Below are positions 5,579 through 15,213 of a stretch of DNA of 33,650 bases, piece after piece. How positions within the stretch are numbered: position 1 is the first letter of the stretch; each line of letters begins with the position of its first letter. The position numbers and the translations under genes are program-made. Origin of the DNA: a virus; IMG/VR virus record IMGVR_UViG_3300003852_000013, positions 1-33,650 of that record; one strand, given 5' to 3'. The notes beneath the pieces are model-generated. The model was not told the DNA's origin. It saw only the letters and a list, made by a program, of their open reading frames with translations, and did not search any database.

Positions 5579-6190
5579 ATGACATCTCCGATTGAAAACG
5601 ATCTAAACAGCATTGATACTCTTATCGGTGTAGGTTCAAAACAATCAGACTATCTGTTAGATCAAGCAGGTCAAAGATTCTCTCTAGTATCTGCTATAAC
5701 TAGTCACCCTGATTTCACAACAGCAGCTGGTGTATTTGCAGCTGTCATCGATGATAATTGTCGTTATAGGTTTGAAACGTACAGTCAAAACTTCATACGT
5801 AATAACGGTAGCTATTTTGGTAATTCACGAGACTATAGAGGTAACTTAAAAAACTGGACGATTACATGGAATACAACTACCATAACATATGATGGGTTTG
5901 TAAGCAATTATCAACCAACTGGTTTGATACCAATGATTACTGCTCCAAGTGCACCGGTTACATATTTCGAATTATCTACATTTACGTTCATGGCAAATCA
6001 GTTTGCTTTCTTAAATCAGTACCTGTGGGCGGATCCAACAAACCCTTCTTTATCTGCATATGCAACCAGTCCTAATATGAAGTATGGGGTGTATTATAGC
6101 GCAAAGAGTACTACTGGAGCAGCTAGCGCAATACAGATCGATACTGCGTTTTACTTAAACAAGAAAGAATTTCTAACACCATTAGCATGA
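5579..6190 (+). CDS. Unknown protein, possibly structural
   Basis: 203 aa, not recognised. The first 40 residues (MTSPIENDLNSIDTLIGVG and onward) look soluble and helical. The remainder is rich in Asn, Thr, Ser, Tyr and Phe with alternating hydrophobic residues, a composition common in phage beta-rich virion proteins. There is no signal peptide or membrane segment. The start follows TAAATA by 6 nt and the stop overlaps the next start as ATGA, tying it to the secreted-protein gene that follows. A two-gene unit whose products act together is plausible but unproven. Confidence 0.65.
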   Translation: MTSPIENDLNSIDTLIGVGSKQSDYLLDQAGQRFSLVSAITSHPDFTTAAGVFAAVIDDNCRYRFETYSQNFIRNNGSYFGNSRDYRGNLKNWTITWNTTTITYDGFVSNYQPTGLIPMITAPSAPVTYFELSTFTFMANQFAFLNQYLWADPTNPSLSAYATSPNMKYGVYYSAKSTTGAASAIQIDTAFYLNKKEFLTPLA

Positions 6191-6795
6191 GATTATTTCT
6201 ATACATTACATTCTTTGTGATGCTCCATTTAACATCACATTCACAGCCTATAGCATCACCAACTCCACCACCTCAATTCTACAGTAATATACTAACATCT
6301 AGCCAGTCGATTCTCGATATTACTAAGAAGTGGTTAGATACAAATGCTTTAGCAAAAACGTCGAAGAAGTGGATAGTTGTACCGTATATGACGTATGCTC
6401 CAAATGGACCTGCACACGTTGGTGGTGGCCTGTTTTGCATCTATCAAGTATCAGATATTATCGGTATGGGAATTGGTATTGATTATCTAGGACAACTATC
6501 AATGCCTAGTGGACAAGTATCTGTTAAGTTTCCAACTCAACCACTATTAAAGTTTGGTATACCATGGACGTTTACACCGTTTGCTTTTACGGGTGTCGCT
6601 GTACCAGTGTTAGATAAGGTTAACAGGTTTTCTACTTTAGCTGGTAGCGGATTGTCCATTAGAATGCACAAATTTACAATCTTCGGAAAGCAAGCAGAGG
6701 CTGGTGTTGCAGGTGCAGCAGTTAGATGGATGGGCACTAGCGAGTATAGTGGTACGCATTATAGTATCATGCCTGTACTTCACGTTATACTTTAA
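6187..6795 (+). CDS. Secreted or outer-membrane-type protein with signal peptide
   Basis: 202 aa. MRLFLYITFFVMLHLTSHS is a clear export signal: a positively charged start, a hydrophobic core and a small/polar end. The mature protein would begin near QPIASPTPPP. The rest has glycine-rich alternating segments (HVGGGLFCIY, IGMGIGIDYLGQL, FTPFAFTGVAVPV) suggesting beta strands, so a periplasmic or outer-membrane barrel-like protein is possible. It does not end in the aromatic residue typical of outer-membrane barrels, which lowers that call. Translationally coupled to the gene at 5579. Possible roles include altering the cell surface against superinfection or helping lysis; neither is shown by the sequence. 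Confidence 0.65.
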   Translation: MRLFLYITFFVMLHLTSHSQPIASPTPPPQFYSNILTSSQSILDITKKWLDTNALAKTSKKWIVVPYMTYAPNGPAHVGGGLFCIYQVSDIIGMGIGIDYLGQLSMPSGQVSVKFPTQPLLKFGIPWTFTPFAFTGVAVPVLDKVNRFSTLAGSGLSIRMHKFTIFGKQAEAGVAGAAVRWMGTSEYSGTHYSIMPVLHVIL

Positions 6796-6797
6796 TA

Positions 6798-6825
6798 TTG
6801 ATTCTTAAGTTGCTCCGCCTATAAT
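6798..6825 (+). promoter_or_regulatory. Sigma70-like promoter TTGATT-N16-TATAAT
   Basis: TTGATT at 6798-6803 and TATAAT at 6820-6825 are 16 bp apart, and the ATG at 6831 follows the -10 by only 5 nt. This start therefore resembles the leftward promoter at 106-134 rather than the TAAATA class, suggesting the phosphoribosyltransferase may be expressed early. Confidence 0.5.
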
Positions 6826-6830
6826 AGGAT

Positions 6831-7283
6831 ATGCAAAAGATTTACACGTGGGATGATATCACTAGAGACTGTGACGCTCTTGTCGACAAAATTAAACATC
6901 TCCAGTTTACCAGCATTATCGGACTCGGACGTGGTGGTCTTATTCCAGCTACTATTATAGCTAATAAATTGGATGTACAGAAGGTATACAACATTGGAGC
7001 TTGTTCATATACTAGCATGTTCCGACACGAGACGCTTGTTGTATATCAGTATGTACCTAAGGATATATCAGTCGGTAACGACCTAGTTCTGATTATAGAC
7101 GACTTAGTAGACTCAGGTAAAACTTTTAAGGAATTGGCTGAAAACTTTTCTCTTTGTAAGTTCCGGACTGCAACGCTGTATGTAAAACCGAAGACGGTTT
7201 TTTACCCTGACTTTTACGTTTCAACTGTTTCGAATGATGACTGGATTGTCTTCCCTTGGGAGGTCGCACCCTCTTCATCTTAA
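6831..7283 (+). CDS. Phosphoribosyltransferase (xanthine/guanine type)
   Basis: 150 aa. It belongs to the type I phosphoribosyltransferase fold, transferring ribose phosphate from PRPP to a purine base. GLGRGGLIPA at 31-40 matches the pyrophosphate-binding turn region. VLIIDDLVDSGKTF at 86-99 is the PRPP-binding loop with its paired acidic residues. The C-terminal DDWIVFPWE is typical of bacterial xanthine-guanine enzymes (about 150 aa). In a phage it would serve purine salvage or act on modified or free bases; the substrate cannot be fixed from the sequence. It is the last plus-strand gene of the left region, has its own sigma70-like promoter, and its final 158 bases run antisense to the tail of a minus-strand reading frame. 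Confidence 0.88.
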   Translation: MQKIYTWDDITRDCDALVDKIKHLQFTSIIGLGRGGLIPATIIANKLDVQKVYNIGACSYTSMFRHETLVVYQYVPKDISVGNDLVLIIDDLVDSGKTFKELAENFSLCKFRTATLYVKPKTVFYPDFYVSTVSNDDWIVFPWEVAPSSS

Positions 7284-7494
7284 TACCAACCGGTATTACC
7301 TTTGACGTAACTTGACCTGGAAAACCTTGCGGTACAGGTCCTAGAGTATTAACGTTTCTACCTTGAGGAACATAAGAGTAACCAGGTGAAGCATATGAAC
7401 CACAATCACCTTCTACTATATTAGCCTTACTAGTGACTTTAGAATAACAGTCCTTTAGAGTCTTTCGCTTTCTAGTAAATAGATATTCGTTCAT
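7126..7494 (-). CDS. Small protein downstream of the fibre gene; C-terminal third antisense to the phosphoribosyltransferase gene
   Basis: 122 aa, family not recognised. The start ATG lies just after the stop of the fibre-like gene (two bases between), as expected for the last cistron of the structural operon. Residues 1-70 lie in otherwise empty DNA and have a normal composition with Gly/Pro-rich segments (SYASPGYSYVPQGRN, GPVPQGFPGQV). Residues from about 71 onward lie opposite the well-supported phosphoribosyltransferase gene and become very basic (KMKRVRPPKGRQSSHHSKQLKRK). The second part may be a read-on extension created by loss of an earlier stop, or not translated in vivo if the stop is altered in other isolates. 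Confidence 0.55.
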   Translation of the reverse strand: MNEYLFTRKRKTLKDCYSKVTSKANIVEGDCGSYASPGYSYVPQGRNVNTLGPVPQGFPGQVTSKVIPVGIKMKRVRPPKGRQSSHHSKQLKRKSQGKKPSSVLHTALQSGTYKEKSFQPIP

Positions 7495-7496
7495 GA

Positions 7497-8543
7497 TTAA
7501 CGTATGAGACCGTGAGCTGTTAAAGCATCGAGTAGCGAGTTATAAGACGCTATGATATCTGCTGATGTAGAAACCATAGCGGTTAGTCTTGCTGGTGCTG
7601 ATCGACGACCGCTGAGTAGCTGATTCTTATTAGCGTCATATACACTTGAGTTGAATGAGCTTAGAGCTGATACGCTACCAGCAATAGTAACTCTTTTGAT
7701 ATTCCATGTTGGATCCACAACGAAGAATCTATCATTAATTGCTGCTGTGCCATCCCCGGAGCCAACTTCAAACAATGTACCATGTATACGAACAGGTCGA
7801 GTATCAAAAGATGATAACAAAGCAAATACAGCAGTATATGCTGAAAGTACATTAATGTAAGAGCTAACATCTCCAAGATTTAAACCTGCGACTTGTACTA
7901 GGTTATTACTTCCAGCGCTAACAATTGACGACCAGCTACCAAATATACCCCCATTTGCAGCAGTAAGGGTGCTTACATTTATTGTAGATGCTAATATGTC
8001 ACCTTGAACAGAAAGTGACTGTGTTAGAAGCGTATCACCTACAACATGTAGAGCTGTATCTACATTGGGTTCAGAAACATTTATACCAACATTACCACTA
8101 TTCGTTATAACAAAAGTAGTGCTAGTATTATGATTAAACGTAGCAATATTTTTACCATACGTATTGCCTTGCTGTGTAACAGTTAAAACCGTAGCAAGCC
8201 CGTTATTAACAATATTAAGAGCTGATAAGCTTGAGATATTAACAGTGTTACTAATTGCAGTAAGTTCACTATACAGTGATGATGAAATGCTATCAAGAAG
8301 AGTTGTTGTAGGGAACTGTACAGCTGTCAACGGCCAGGTACCTATCGGATCTGATGATAGTTTTGGACCGTAGCAACTATAGAGCAACGGGTAGAGAGAC
8401 GTATCTACATAAAAGTCTTCTGGTAGACCTGTAGAGTCTGACGGTACACCGGAACCGTTGAGCATTGCTGATCCTCGCGGACCAACGCAGAGCGCTTGAA
8501 TTGCTGAGACATTAAGAGTAAAAGTTGCTGTTGCACTTGGCAT
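7497..8543 (-). CDS. Fibre-like virion protein
   Basis: 348 aa. Ser/Thr/Ala/Asn-rich with repeated short hydrophobic strands. It contains GNVGINVSEPNVDTALHVVG near residues 150-170, a segment widely seen in phage tail fibres and fibre-associated proteins (pattern GNVGIGT..P...LHV.G). The C-terminal part from about residue 285 (VTIAGSVSALSSFNSSVYDANKNQLLSG onward in parts) may be a trimerisation or attachment end. It follows the Pro/Thr-linker gene in the baseplate operon, which fits a receptor-binding or whisker-like role, but no receptor domain can be named. The start follows TAAATA by 5 nt. Confidence 0.65.
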   Translation of the reverse strand: MPSATATFTLNVSAIQALCVGPRGSAMLNGSGVPSDSTGLPEDFYVDTSLYPLLYSCYGPKLSSDPIGTWPLTAVQFPTTTLLDSISSSLYSELTAISNTVNISSLSALNIVNNGLATVLTVTQQGNTYGKNIATFNHNTSTTFVITNSGNVGINVSEPNVDTALHVVGDTLLTQSLSVQGDILASTINVSTLTAANGGIFGSWSSIVSAGSNNLVQVAGLNLGDVSSYINVLSAYTAVFALLSSFDTRPVRIHGTLFEVGSGDGTAAINDRFFVVDPTWNIKRVTIAGSVSALSSFNSSVYDANKNQLLSGRRSAPARLTAMVSTSADIIASYNSLLDALTAHGLIR

Positions 8544-8548
8544 AATAG

Positions 8549-8554
8549 TATTTA
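8549..8554 (-). promoter_or_regulatory. TAAATA motif before the fibre-like gene
   Basis: On the minus strand TAAATA is at 8554-8549, 5 nt before the ATG at 8543. The first three bases are the stop codon of the upstream gene, so promoter and stop are nested. Confidence 0.55.
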
Positions 8555-10084
8555 TTGGTATGTTATAGAAATATACTCACTACCTATATAAGGTGCACCT
8601 GAATTAGCTGGGTCATCTATTATAAAGAGCTCAGGTGTACCGGGAACGGAGTTATCATTTGAACCGGTAATCACTTGACCTCTTGACAGTAATGCGGGGT
8701 TAGGGTCGAGACCTATATAATCTGCTGCAGAATAGCTGTATGATAATGTTGCATCGTACGCGTTTATATTGACATTTTGTATAACGACATATGTATTGTC
8801 GTTTAAAATTTCAAAGGCTACATAGACTCTGCAGTATCTAGTTGTTGCAGACTCTAGAGGAACTGTTAGATAATTTGTGAATACGCGATCGGTTGTGTAC
8901 TTACAGTCTACGTATACTGCAGTGCCGAGATTTGCTAGACGAATTCTGGTTCTGTTAGGTGTACCTTGTGCTATATTAAATGGTACAGCGGCAGAGGATA
9001 GATTACCAGTATTCGCAAGTAGTGGGAATCCATTAGCTGCCTGTCCTCTGACGCTTATAGAGTTAGGTTCATATGCAGTTAGTCCACCTGTACCTGTTTC
9101 ATCAGAAGCAAAGCCACCAGAGAAATCTAAGCATACACCTACTTGAGCATCTAAAACACCGCTAGTAACATCACCGCTAGAGTAACCTGCTCCAGCTGCA
9201 GCTGTTTCACCCTCTGGAGCAACTCTATAAAATGGTAAGAAGCCTACTAATATACTACCACTAGGCGATACAGTTAGATTGTTTGAATAAGCGGTGTAAT
9301 CAACCGTAACAACTACATCTTTATGAGCGTCGAACACAGTATCATAAAATAGGACTGGCAGCGCTGGTTCATACGGTGTCGCTGTCGGAGTAGGTGATAT
9401 CGTTGGTGTTGGTGATACCGTTGGTGTTGGTGACGGTGTTGGTGATACCGTTGGTGTTGGTGACGGTGTTGGTGATACCGTTGGTGTTGGTGTTGCTGTT
9501 GGTACCGTTGTAGCTGTTGGTACTGGTGTAGCTGTTGGACCTATCCAGGGTGTAGGTGTAGGTGGTATCGGAGTCGCTGTTGGTACAGGTGTGGGTGTAG
9601 GTGGTATCGGAGTTGCTGTTGGTACAATAGTCGGAGTAGGTACAGGAGTTGCAGTGGGTACAGGTGTCGCTGTTGGTACAGGTGTAGGAGTTGCCGTTGG
9701 TGTCGGCGTCGGTGTCGGAGTCGAAGTTGGTATTGGGGTCGGTGTTGATGTTGGCGATGCTGTTGGTGTTGGTGGTAACGGAGTCGCTGTTGGGGTCGGT
9801 GCAGGTGCATAGTTATGCCAAACCGCTGACCCAGTGCCGCCATTAAAATCGTATGGTATAGTGTCTGGTGGGTTATGAGGAGCATCAGGGAAATTACCTA
9901 GTATTACCTTGCTAGGCGTATATAGAACCCAACCGAATCCACGTCCTATCCATATAAGCCTATAACCTACTCCAGTAGTTCTTATCAACGTATATTGATT
10001 AGCACCGAACTTATCAGAGCTATATGTACCGTCGTAGGTTCCATCCTGTGTACCTGATATAATTGATGTGTATATTGTTGACAT
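8552..10084 (-). CDS. Virion protein with a long Pro/Thr-rich linker (adhesin/fibre-like)
   Basis: 510 aa in three parts. Residues 1-93 form a small globular domain ([20 protein letters not shown]). Residues 94-240 are an almost pure Pro/Thr/Ala/Ser/Val linker of PTPTATP and [10 protein letters not shown] type, broken once by WIG at 180-182. Residues 241-510 are a beta-rich C-terminal domain ([21 protein letters not shown] and onward in parts). Such linkers act as stiff extended spacers between domains, so this looks like a tail-attached protein that holds a binding domain away from the baseplate. The start overlaps the previous stop as TAATG. The repeat tract is the most length-variable sequence in the window and a likely place for strain differences. 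Confidence 0.65.
   Translation of the reverse strand: MSTIYTSIISGTQDGTYDGTYSSDKFGANQYTLIRTTGVGYRLIWIGRGFGWVLYTPSKVILGNFPDAPHNPPDTIPYDFNGGTGSAVWHNYAPAPTPTATPLPPTPTASPTSTPTPIPTSTPTPTPTPTATPTPVPTATPVPTATPVPTPTIVPTATPIPPTPTPVPTATPIPPTPTPWIGPTATPVPTATTVPTATPTPTVSPTPSPTPTVSPTPSPTPTVSPTPTISPTPTATPYEPALPVLFYDTVFDAHKDVVVTVDYTAYSNNLTVSPSGSILVGFLPFYRVAPEGETAAAGAGYSSGDVTSGVLDAQVGVCLDFSGGFASDETGTGGLTAYEPNSISVRGQAANGFPLLANTGNLSSAAVPFNIAQGTPNRTRIRLANLGTAVYVDCKYTTDRVFTNYLTVPLESATTRYCRVYVAFEILNDNTYVVIQNVNINAYDATLSYSYSAADYIGLDPNPALLSRGQVITGSNDNSVPGTPELFIIDDPANSGAPYIGSEYISITYQ
9365..9805 (-). repeat. Low-complexity tract encoding the Pro/Thr linker, with a 30-bp repeat core
   Basis: The tract encodes residues 94-240 of the linker protein. 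Within about 9395-9485 a 30-bp unit encoding [10 protein letters not shown] is repeated twice almost exactly, with a third diverged copy. On the plus strand it is a run of GGTGTT/GGTGTA-type triplets, which also creates a meaningless Gly/Val antisense frame. Slippage or recombination could change its length. Confidence 0.8.
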
Positions 10085-12987
10085 TAGTGTATTACAAGTT
10101 GATTGTTGTTAATTGATATCATAGACCCCGGTGCATTCAGATACATAGTTTCTGCAATCGGAGAAAATTGATTACCTTCAAAATTCTCAGAAAACAAATA
10201 CATATCCGGTGTTAAAACAGTAACAGCAAGGTTATATATTGTCTCATAATTATCAATACTGAATGTAGTATCAACATGATAAAACATATTAGATACATCC
10301 TTAACAAGAAACTTCAATGTATATGTATCAACCTCAGGGCAATAATGTAATATTGGTCGCTCTACTAAAACAACAGCAGTAGCAGATAGAGATGTATTAC
10401 CCAATGAGAAAGCTGATAAATCAGACGATATTGTTAGCTTATGTATATTATCAAAGTCATACTTATACATGTCAAAATATATAGTCTTATCATGTAACCA
10501 AGTTTGTGTGTTATCCATGTTAGTAACTGCAACATATATTGCTTGATCACCAACATCGAACCAAATATTAGAAAAGCAACAGAAGTTATGATTGTTGCCT
10601 CGAGCTATATAATTCTGCTCAACTGGATAGTTTAGAAATTGGTACTTACTCTGTACATAATTAATCTTCTCGAATATCATGTAAGACTCGGTTTCTATTA
10701 CCAAGGTATCAAGAATAACGTCTATGTTTTTTGTGTTATTAAACACTTCTTCAGAGACAATACCAGGATACTTTATAAACATTCCACTCAGAGCAGCAGA
10801 TGCTGGCTCGATTATTGAACTGTTGTAGTTACGATAATATAATTCACCGTATACATCGTGCTGAGCATATAGAGAGACATCTGCGCTTAGAGTTCCAACA
10901 GCATCTTGTAATTGAGTTTCCGCATTTACTAGAGTTTCACCTACTAGGTTATTTTGTACTGTAAAATTGTCATTGAACACTGCAGGTAGAGTTAATACAC
11001 CATTAATATAGAACGGACCTGAATCCATATAAACGTGTGGTCTGTCTTGTATATTGAGTGTGAATGGATCTGGCTGACTAAAGTCACCAAGTTCATATAT
11101 ATCTGTACCGGGTGTCGGTATCTCGATAAATGTATAACCATTGTAGTATGTTACTACAAATTCATTAGATGTTTTATACCAATCTAACTCTGGGTATAGA
11201 TCTACACTCTTTAGGATTATATCGAAATTTGTTGCAGTTATACTATCATTTGTATTGAGGGTTACACCAGAGTAATTTAACGCCTCATTTTCTTCAGAGA
11301 AATCGAAGTCATATGCAGATACAGAATCATAAAATACATGACCTCTTAATGTAAGGCATGTTAATGCTTCGCCATTCTCCTTATAGTATAGAGCTTTAGG
11401 ATCGTCAAATTTATAAACCTCTTTATATAAGCTGTATTCGTTATTATAAACATCACTCCTATGTTGGAATAGTACTTTGTTAGTGTTTAGCAGTGTCGCT
11501 TGTCGCTTGTCAATCGGTAGTACCTCTTGAGTATCAGGTGGAAATACATCACTATTAGCCCAATCCAGTCTTTGTGCACCTGTAAAGAAATCGACAGGGT
11601 CTTGTAATCTTGATGGACCTGTTGGATCCCAATTCAGAGATTCCGATCGTGATTGATAACCTTTATACTTCGTTAGAAAATCACTTATAGCTTCACCAAA
11701 TCTATAAGTGTTAGTTAGGTTACATTTTAAACCATCAACACTTTCAGTGAATGTAAACGGTGTTGGGAATTTTGTACGGCTCAGACCTGATATATTACCA
11801 TATATTGTAGGGTCCGGGAACACGTATATAGTGTCAGCTGACAAACTTGTAACAGTGCCATGAACATTAAAACCTAGGAAATTCAAAATACCTAGCTTAT
11901 CAGGTCTAAAAAATCTACCTACATGCTTCTCAGGAACTATCTTATCACTCTGTACCATCGCAACGGTAGGGAATCTACGGTTTAGATAATCGGTAAAGTG
12001 GTCTGCATCAAATAGCTTATCATATGAGAACTTTAGATCAGCGTTAGTAGATAGGTAATAAAAAGTCGAACCACTGAATTGCTGCAAAGCGCTCTTTAAT
12101 GTATTAAGATTTAAGTTAGACGCATCAAGGTTATTAACTAAGTTAATGTAGTCCTGATCCTTTAGATACTGTAAATCATCCGACGTGAAGTTCAGATTCA
12201 CGCTAAAATTATCACCTAACTCTTGGAGGATTACAGGGTATTTTTCTATAGCAGATACCACACTAGTATCAAAATCAACAAACAGGTTCGGATCAAATGG
12301 GTAACTATTCGCAGCAAACATTTCAGCTCTATCACCTGTAGCTTCGTATGCTGAAGCAGGTAGCTGAGAGTTGGTATCGAAGTAGTTGGTTTCCATATCA
12401 TAATGTTCCTCGAACATTATGTTTAACTGTGTCTTGATAGTATCCCTATCGATACCAGCAGCTGTAAACAGTTTATTGATAGTAGGATCAACGAAGCTTA
12501 AAATTAACTCATCATATACTAATCGCTTAATACTATGCTCAGAACCCTTTAGGTTGTAGTCATACACGGCAGCTTTTGTTTTATCTCTTAAGCTAGCATA
12601 GTGTAAGCATACATCCTTAATCTTGCGAACTAACAACGGCAGTACAACCGCTAATTCGGACGGGTTATTTACATCAAGGTTTTGAATGAATCTCCGCTCT
12701 TCTGTGGTTACATAGTTGATTGCTATGTTACGAAAAAGTGAAACGTAGAGCTCACGAATAATATCTTGGTTAGAACTGAAGCTAGAATTAGTAACATCAA
12801 ACCATTTATTAATATACTTCTTATACTCATTTAGTAAGAATACTGGGTCAGATGAAATGTTTGCAAAGTTCTTGACCCAGTCTAAGAATGCTAACGGAGC
12901 ATTTCTATCGATAGCTGACAGGTTCGCTCTATTATACGTAATAGAGCTCTGCAGGGCTAGATCGGTGAATGTGATAGCTGAATCCAT
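10084..12987 (-). CDS. Large baseplate/tail structural protein, family not certain
   Basis: 967 aa from the ATG at 12987; a TTG two codons upstream is possible but the TAAATA spacing favours the ATG. The N-terminal third is helical and charged ([23 protein letters not shown] in parts), resembling parts of long baseplate wedge proteins, while the remainder is beta-rich with many Asn/Asp/Tyr. Its place just after the gp6-like and PKD proteins corresponds to T4 gp7/gp8/gp10 territory, so a wedge or peripheral baseplate role is likely. No motif allows a specific T4 assignment. Its stop overlaps the next start. Confidence 0.65.
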   Translation of the reverse strand: MDSAITFTDLALQSSITYNRANLSAIDRNAPLAFLDWVKNFANISSDPVFLLNEYKKYINKWFDVTNSSFSSNQDIIRELYVSLFRNIAINYVTTEERRFIQNLDVNNPSELAVVLPLLVRKIKDVCLHYASLRDKTKAAVYDYNLKGSEHSIKRLVYDELILSFVDPTINKLFTAAGIDRDTIKTQLNIMFEEHYDMETNYFDTNSQLPASAYEATGDRAEMFAANSYPFDPNLFVDFDTSVVSAIEKYPVILQELGDNFSVNLNFTSDDLQYLKDQDYINLVNNLDASNLNLNTLKSALQQFSGSTFYYLSTNADLKFSYDKLFDADHFTDYLNRRFPTVAMVQSDKIVPEKHVGRFFRPDKLGILNFLGFNVHGTVTSLSADTIYVFPDPTIYGNISGLSRTKFPTPFTFTESVDGLKCNLTNTYRFGEAISDFLTKYKGYQSRSESLNWDPTGPSRLQDPVDFFTGAQRLDWANSDVFPPDTQEVLPIDKRQATLLNTNKVLFQHRSDVYNNEYSLYKEVYKFDDPKALYYKENGEALTCLTLRGHVFYDSVSAYDFDFSEENEALNYSGVTLNTNDSITATNFDIILKSVDLYPELDWYKTSNEFVVTYYNGYTFIEIPTPGTDIYELGDFSQPDPFTLNIQDRPHVYMDSGPFYINGVLTLPAVFNDNFTVQNNLVGETLVNAETQLQDAVGTLSADVSLYAQHDVYGELYYRNYNSSIIEPASAALSGMFIKYPGIVSEEVFNNTKNIDVILDTLVIETESYMIFEKINYVQSKYQFLNYPVEQNYIARGNNHNFCCFSNIWFDVGDQAIYVAVTNMDNTQTWLHDKTIYFDMYKYDFDNIHKLTISSDLSAFSLGNTSLSATAVVLVERPILHYCPEVDTYTLKFLVKDVSNMFYHVDTTFSIDNYETIYNLAVTVLTPDMYLFSENFEGNQFSPIAETMYLNAPGSMISINNNQLVIH

Positions 12988-12993
12988 TAACAA

Positions 12994-12999
12994 TATTTA
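12994..12999 (-). promoter_or_regulatory. TAAATA motif before the 967-aa gene
   Basis: TAAATA at 12999-12994 on the minus strand contains the stop codon of the PKD-protein gene and ends 6 nt before the ATG at 12987. This supports the ATG over the TTG at 12993, which would lie directly against the motif. Confidence 0.55.
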
Positions 13000-15213
13000 A
13001 TTGTTGTAGGTTATATCAACAGCGCTAGTAAACAACCTTAAACCTTTTGTAATCTCATAGTTTAATAAGTTGTCCATAATACCATCGTCATTAACCCACT
13101 CCGTATAAGAACTAACTGTAAAGTTTAACGTGTTCTTGCTATCATCCCAATTGATAACAGAGTTTGTTATAGGCCACTGAGTTGATTCAAGATACCTATA
13201 AAAGCTGTAAAATTCACCAATATTGGTACCGTTTACATCCTCAGCTGGTACCTCTATTGGTAAACCTAAATTCCAAGAAGCATTATAATCTGATAGATAG
13301 AATGTAGACGACCCTGTATAACCCGATAGAGCCGGTAGCTTTACTACGAAGTGTTTATCATAGAAGCGGTTATAAGCTACCAGAGACTCACTCAAGCTAA
13401 ACGTACCTGTGTTTATATCAATAAGCTCTCCTAGATTTATCTTACCTGGGTTAGCAGTTGCGCCACCGACAGGTCTAAAATTGAGATCATAGTGGTTGTA
13501 TGTTCCAAACAATTTCGACTTTTTGATTGATATCATATCAATAATACGTCTGAGTTGCGGTGGGTATTCCGTATTAACTTCACCAACATCTACACCATAT
13601 TGAGTGCAAAGAGATACCAATGATTGTACAGTAGCTGTATCTACGTCATTAATATTTTCACAGAAGTTCGCTATTCTTTCATATACTGTTTTGCCTAATT
13701 CAAACGGCTGGCTTGAAAGATTACCAGCGATTGAACCAAGGAAGGAGTTAAACAGTACGTCTTTATCTACTAGATATTCAGGAAGTCTTAGAGTATTGTA
13801 AAACCCTTGCATATCAAAGTTTTCATTATTTTTCGCAATAGAATATTTACCTGTTTGTGGGTATATGTTAAACAAGTTACTCGTACCATAAAGCGTTGAT
13901 GTTATTGCAAGTACTACAGTTGAGGTTTGAGAGTCGTAATACGTTGGGTCCTTAGTCGTTACTATAGCAGCTATCTGGCAGTTAGTTGCAGTAACTGGAC
14001 ATACAAAATAACCTTTAAAGTACCCACCAGCATCACTTGGTAGATCGCTATTAAAGTCTTGATAGAAGTCTGCAGATAATACTGTTGAATCCGAGAGTAG
14101 TTGAAAATCAGCTCTAAAATATTCACCAGCACCCGACATATTAACAATATTCGAACTGAGAAGTGGGTAAAATAGTGTTGAATATCCATTATTACTCTTT
14201 AACTTTAGAACAAAGGGTATCTGCGTATTTTGCCAGCTGATAGATGGAATTTCAAACGTGTCGAGTGTTGCATCACCTTGTGTATCTATACCATTAGTAG
14301 AGAACGATAATCTGTTCGCTGGTGAGTATGTTATCCATACTGGTAATACAGCGGATTGTGTATTAATGTACCCTATAGAAGGAGAAAAGTAATCAAAATA
14401 ATTGGTATTATATGTAAATGCATCTTGTAAATGTGATGTATCTAGAGTGCAGAATATTAGCGATGGTATACCGAATGCCGATACACTGACATTCTTTGGT
14501 GTGTTGCTTGTAAAATATACTGTAGCACTTCCAGAGGTACCTATAAAAACAGAACCAGTTTCTGATTGTGAACAGAGTTGATACTCTTTATTACCGTCAA
14601 GCTTAGCGTATAGTAAAATATCATCAGTGTTTACACTTGATATTGGTATGTACTCAGTCACCGCTGCTGTGGAACTCTTTGTAAAAAATATTGATTTACG
14701 ACGTAGATGAGCCCATGCATCGCTATTATATGTTTTTAAATCTACCACAGGGTCATTATTACCAGATAGATATAAATTTACGGTATAGCCAATGGCACTC
14801 AGCGCTGAATAGGTTTGCCAGCTATTTCTACGATTGATATAGAAGGGGGAATAATCTCCTGCAGGTATTACAAACGTATCGCTTAAGTTTGTTGCTTGTA
14901 ATTCACTACCAATTAGATCGTAAACAGACAAAGTATATGTTGTTGTACTATAAAATGCATTGCCTGCAGCATCATACACGACGAGACTTACATTGTAAAC
15001 ACCTGGCCAGTTATAGGTATGGGTAGGTGACAGTTCGTCTGTCCTAGTGCCATCACCAAGATCCCAAGTAACAGACTGTTGAGATATCGGTTTATCTGCA
15101 CCAGTTAAGTTTGCAACGAATGTGAATTCATTACCCGGTAGAGTATAACCTGACAAAGATGTTTCACCTTTGTAGTTATAAACAGCGAACTCAACGTATA
15201 TATTAGGGTTCAT
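12997..15213 (-). CDS. Baseplate wedge-like protein with an N-terminal PKD domain
   Basis: 738 aa. Residues about 20-97 form a PKD (Ig-like) domain: WDLGDG at 50-55 and SPTHTYNWPGVYNVSLVV at 62-79 are its hallmark strands. PKD domains mediate carbohydrate or protein contacts and are common as decorations of phage tail proteins. The middle is beta-rich. A charged helical segment follows around 480-600 (FELGKTVYERIANFCENI, LRRIIDMISIKKSKLFG). The gene directly follows the gp6-like gene, overlapping by one base, as gp7 follows gp6 in T4, so it may fill the gp7 position, although it is shorter (T4 gp7 is about 1030 aa). The specific T4 equivalence is inference. Confidence 0.68.
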   Translation of the reverse strand: MNPNIYVEFAVYNYKGETSLSGYTLPGNEFTFVANLTGADKPISQQSVTWDLGDGTRTDELSPTHTYNWPGVYNVSLVVYDAAGNAFYSTTTYTLSVYDLIGSELQATNLSDTFVIPAGDYSPFYINRRNSWQTYSALSAIGYTVNLYLSGNNDPVVDLKTYNSDAWAHLRRKSIFFTKSSTAAVTEYIPISSVNTDDILLYAKLDGNKEYQLCSQSETGSVFIGTSGSATVYFTSNTPKNVSVSAFGIPSLIFCTLDTSHLQDAFTYNTNYFDYFSPSIGYINTQSAVLPVWITYSPANRLSFSTNGIDTQGDATLDTFEIPSISWQNTQIPFVLKLKSNNGYSTLFYPLLSSNIVNMSGAGEYFRADFQLLSDSTVLSADFYQDFNSDLPSDAGGYFKGYFVCPVTATNCQIAAIVTTKDPTYYDSQTSTVVLAITSTLYGTSNLFNIYPQTGKYSIAKNNENFDMQGFYNTLRLPEYLVDKDVLFNSFLGSIAGNLSSQPFELGKTVYERIANFCENINDVDTATVQSLVSLCTQYGVDVGEVNTEYPPQLRRIIDMISIKKSKLFGTYNHYDLNFRPVGGATANPGKINLGELIDINTGTFSLSESLVAYNRFYDKHFVVKLPALSGYTGSSTFYLSDYNASWNLGLPIEVPAEDVNGTNIGEFYSFYRYLESTQWPITNSVINWDDSKNTLNFTVSSYTEWVNDDGIMDNLLNYEITKGLRLFTSAVDITYNN

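Noticed and set aside
9591-9812. Plus-strand Gly/Val repeat frame
   Set aside because: It is the antisense reading of the Pro/Thr linker repeat, with no start signal.
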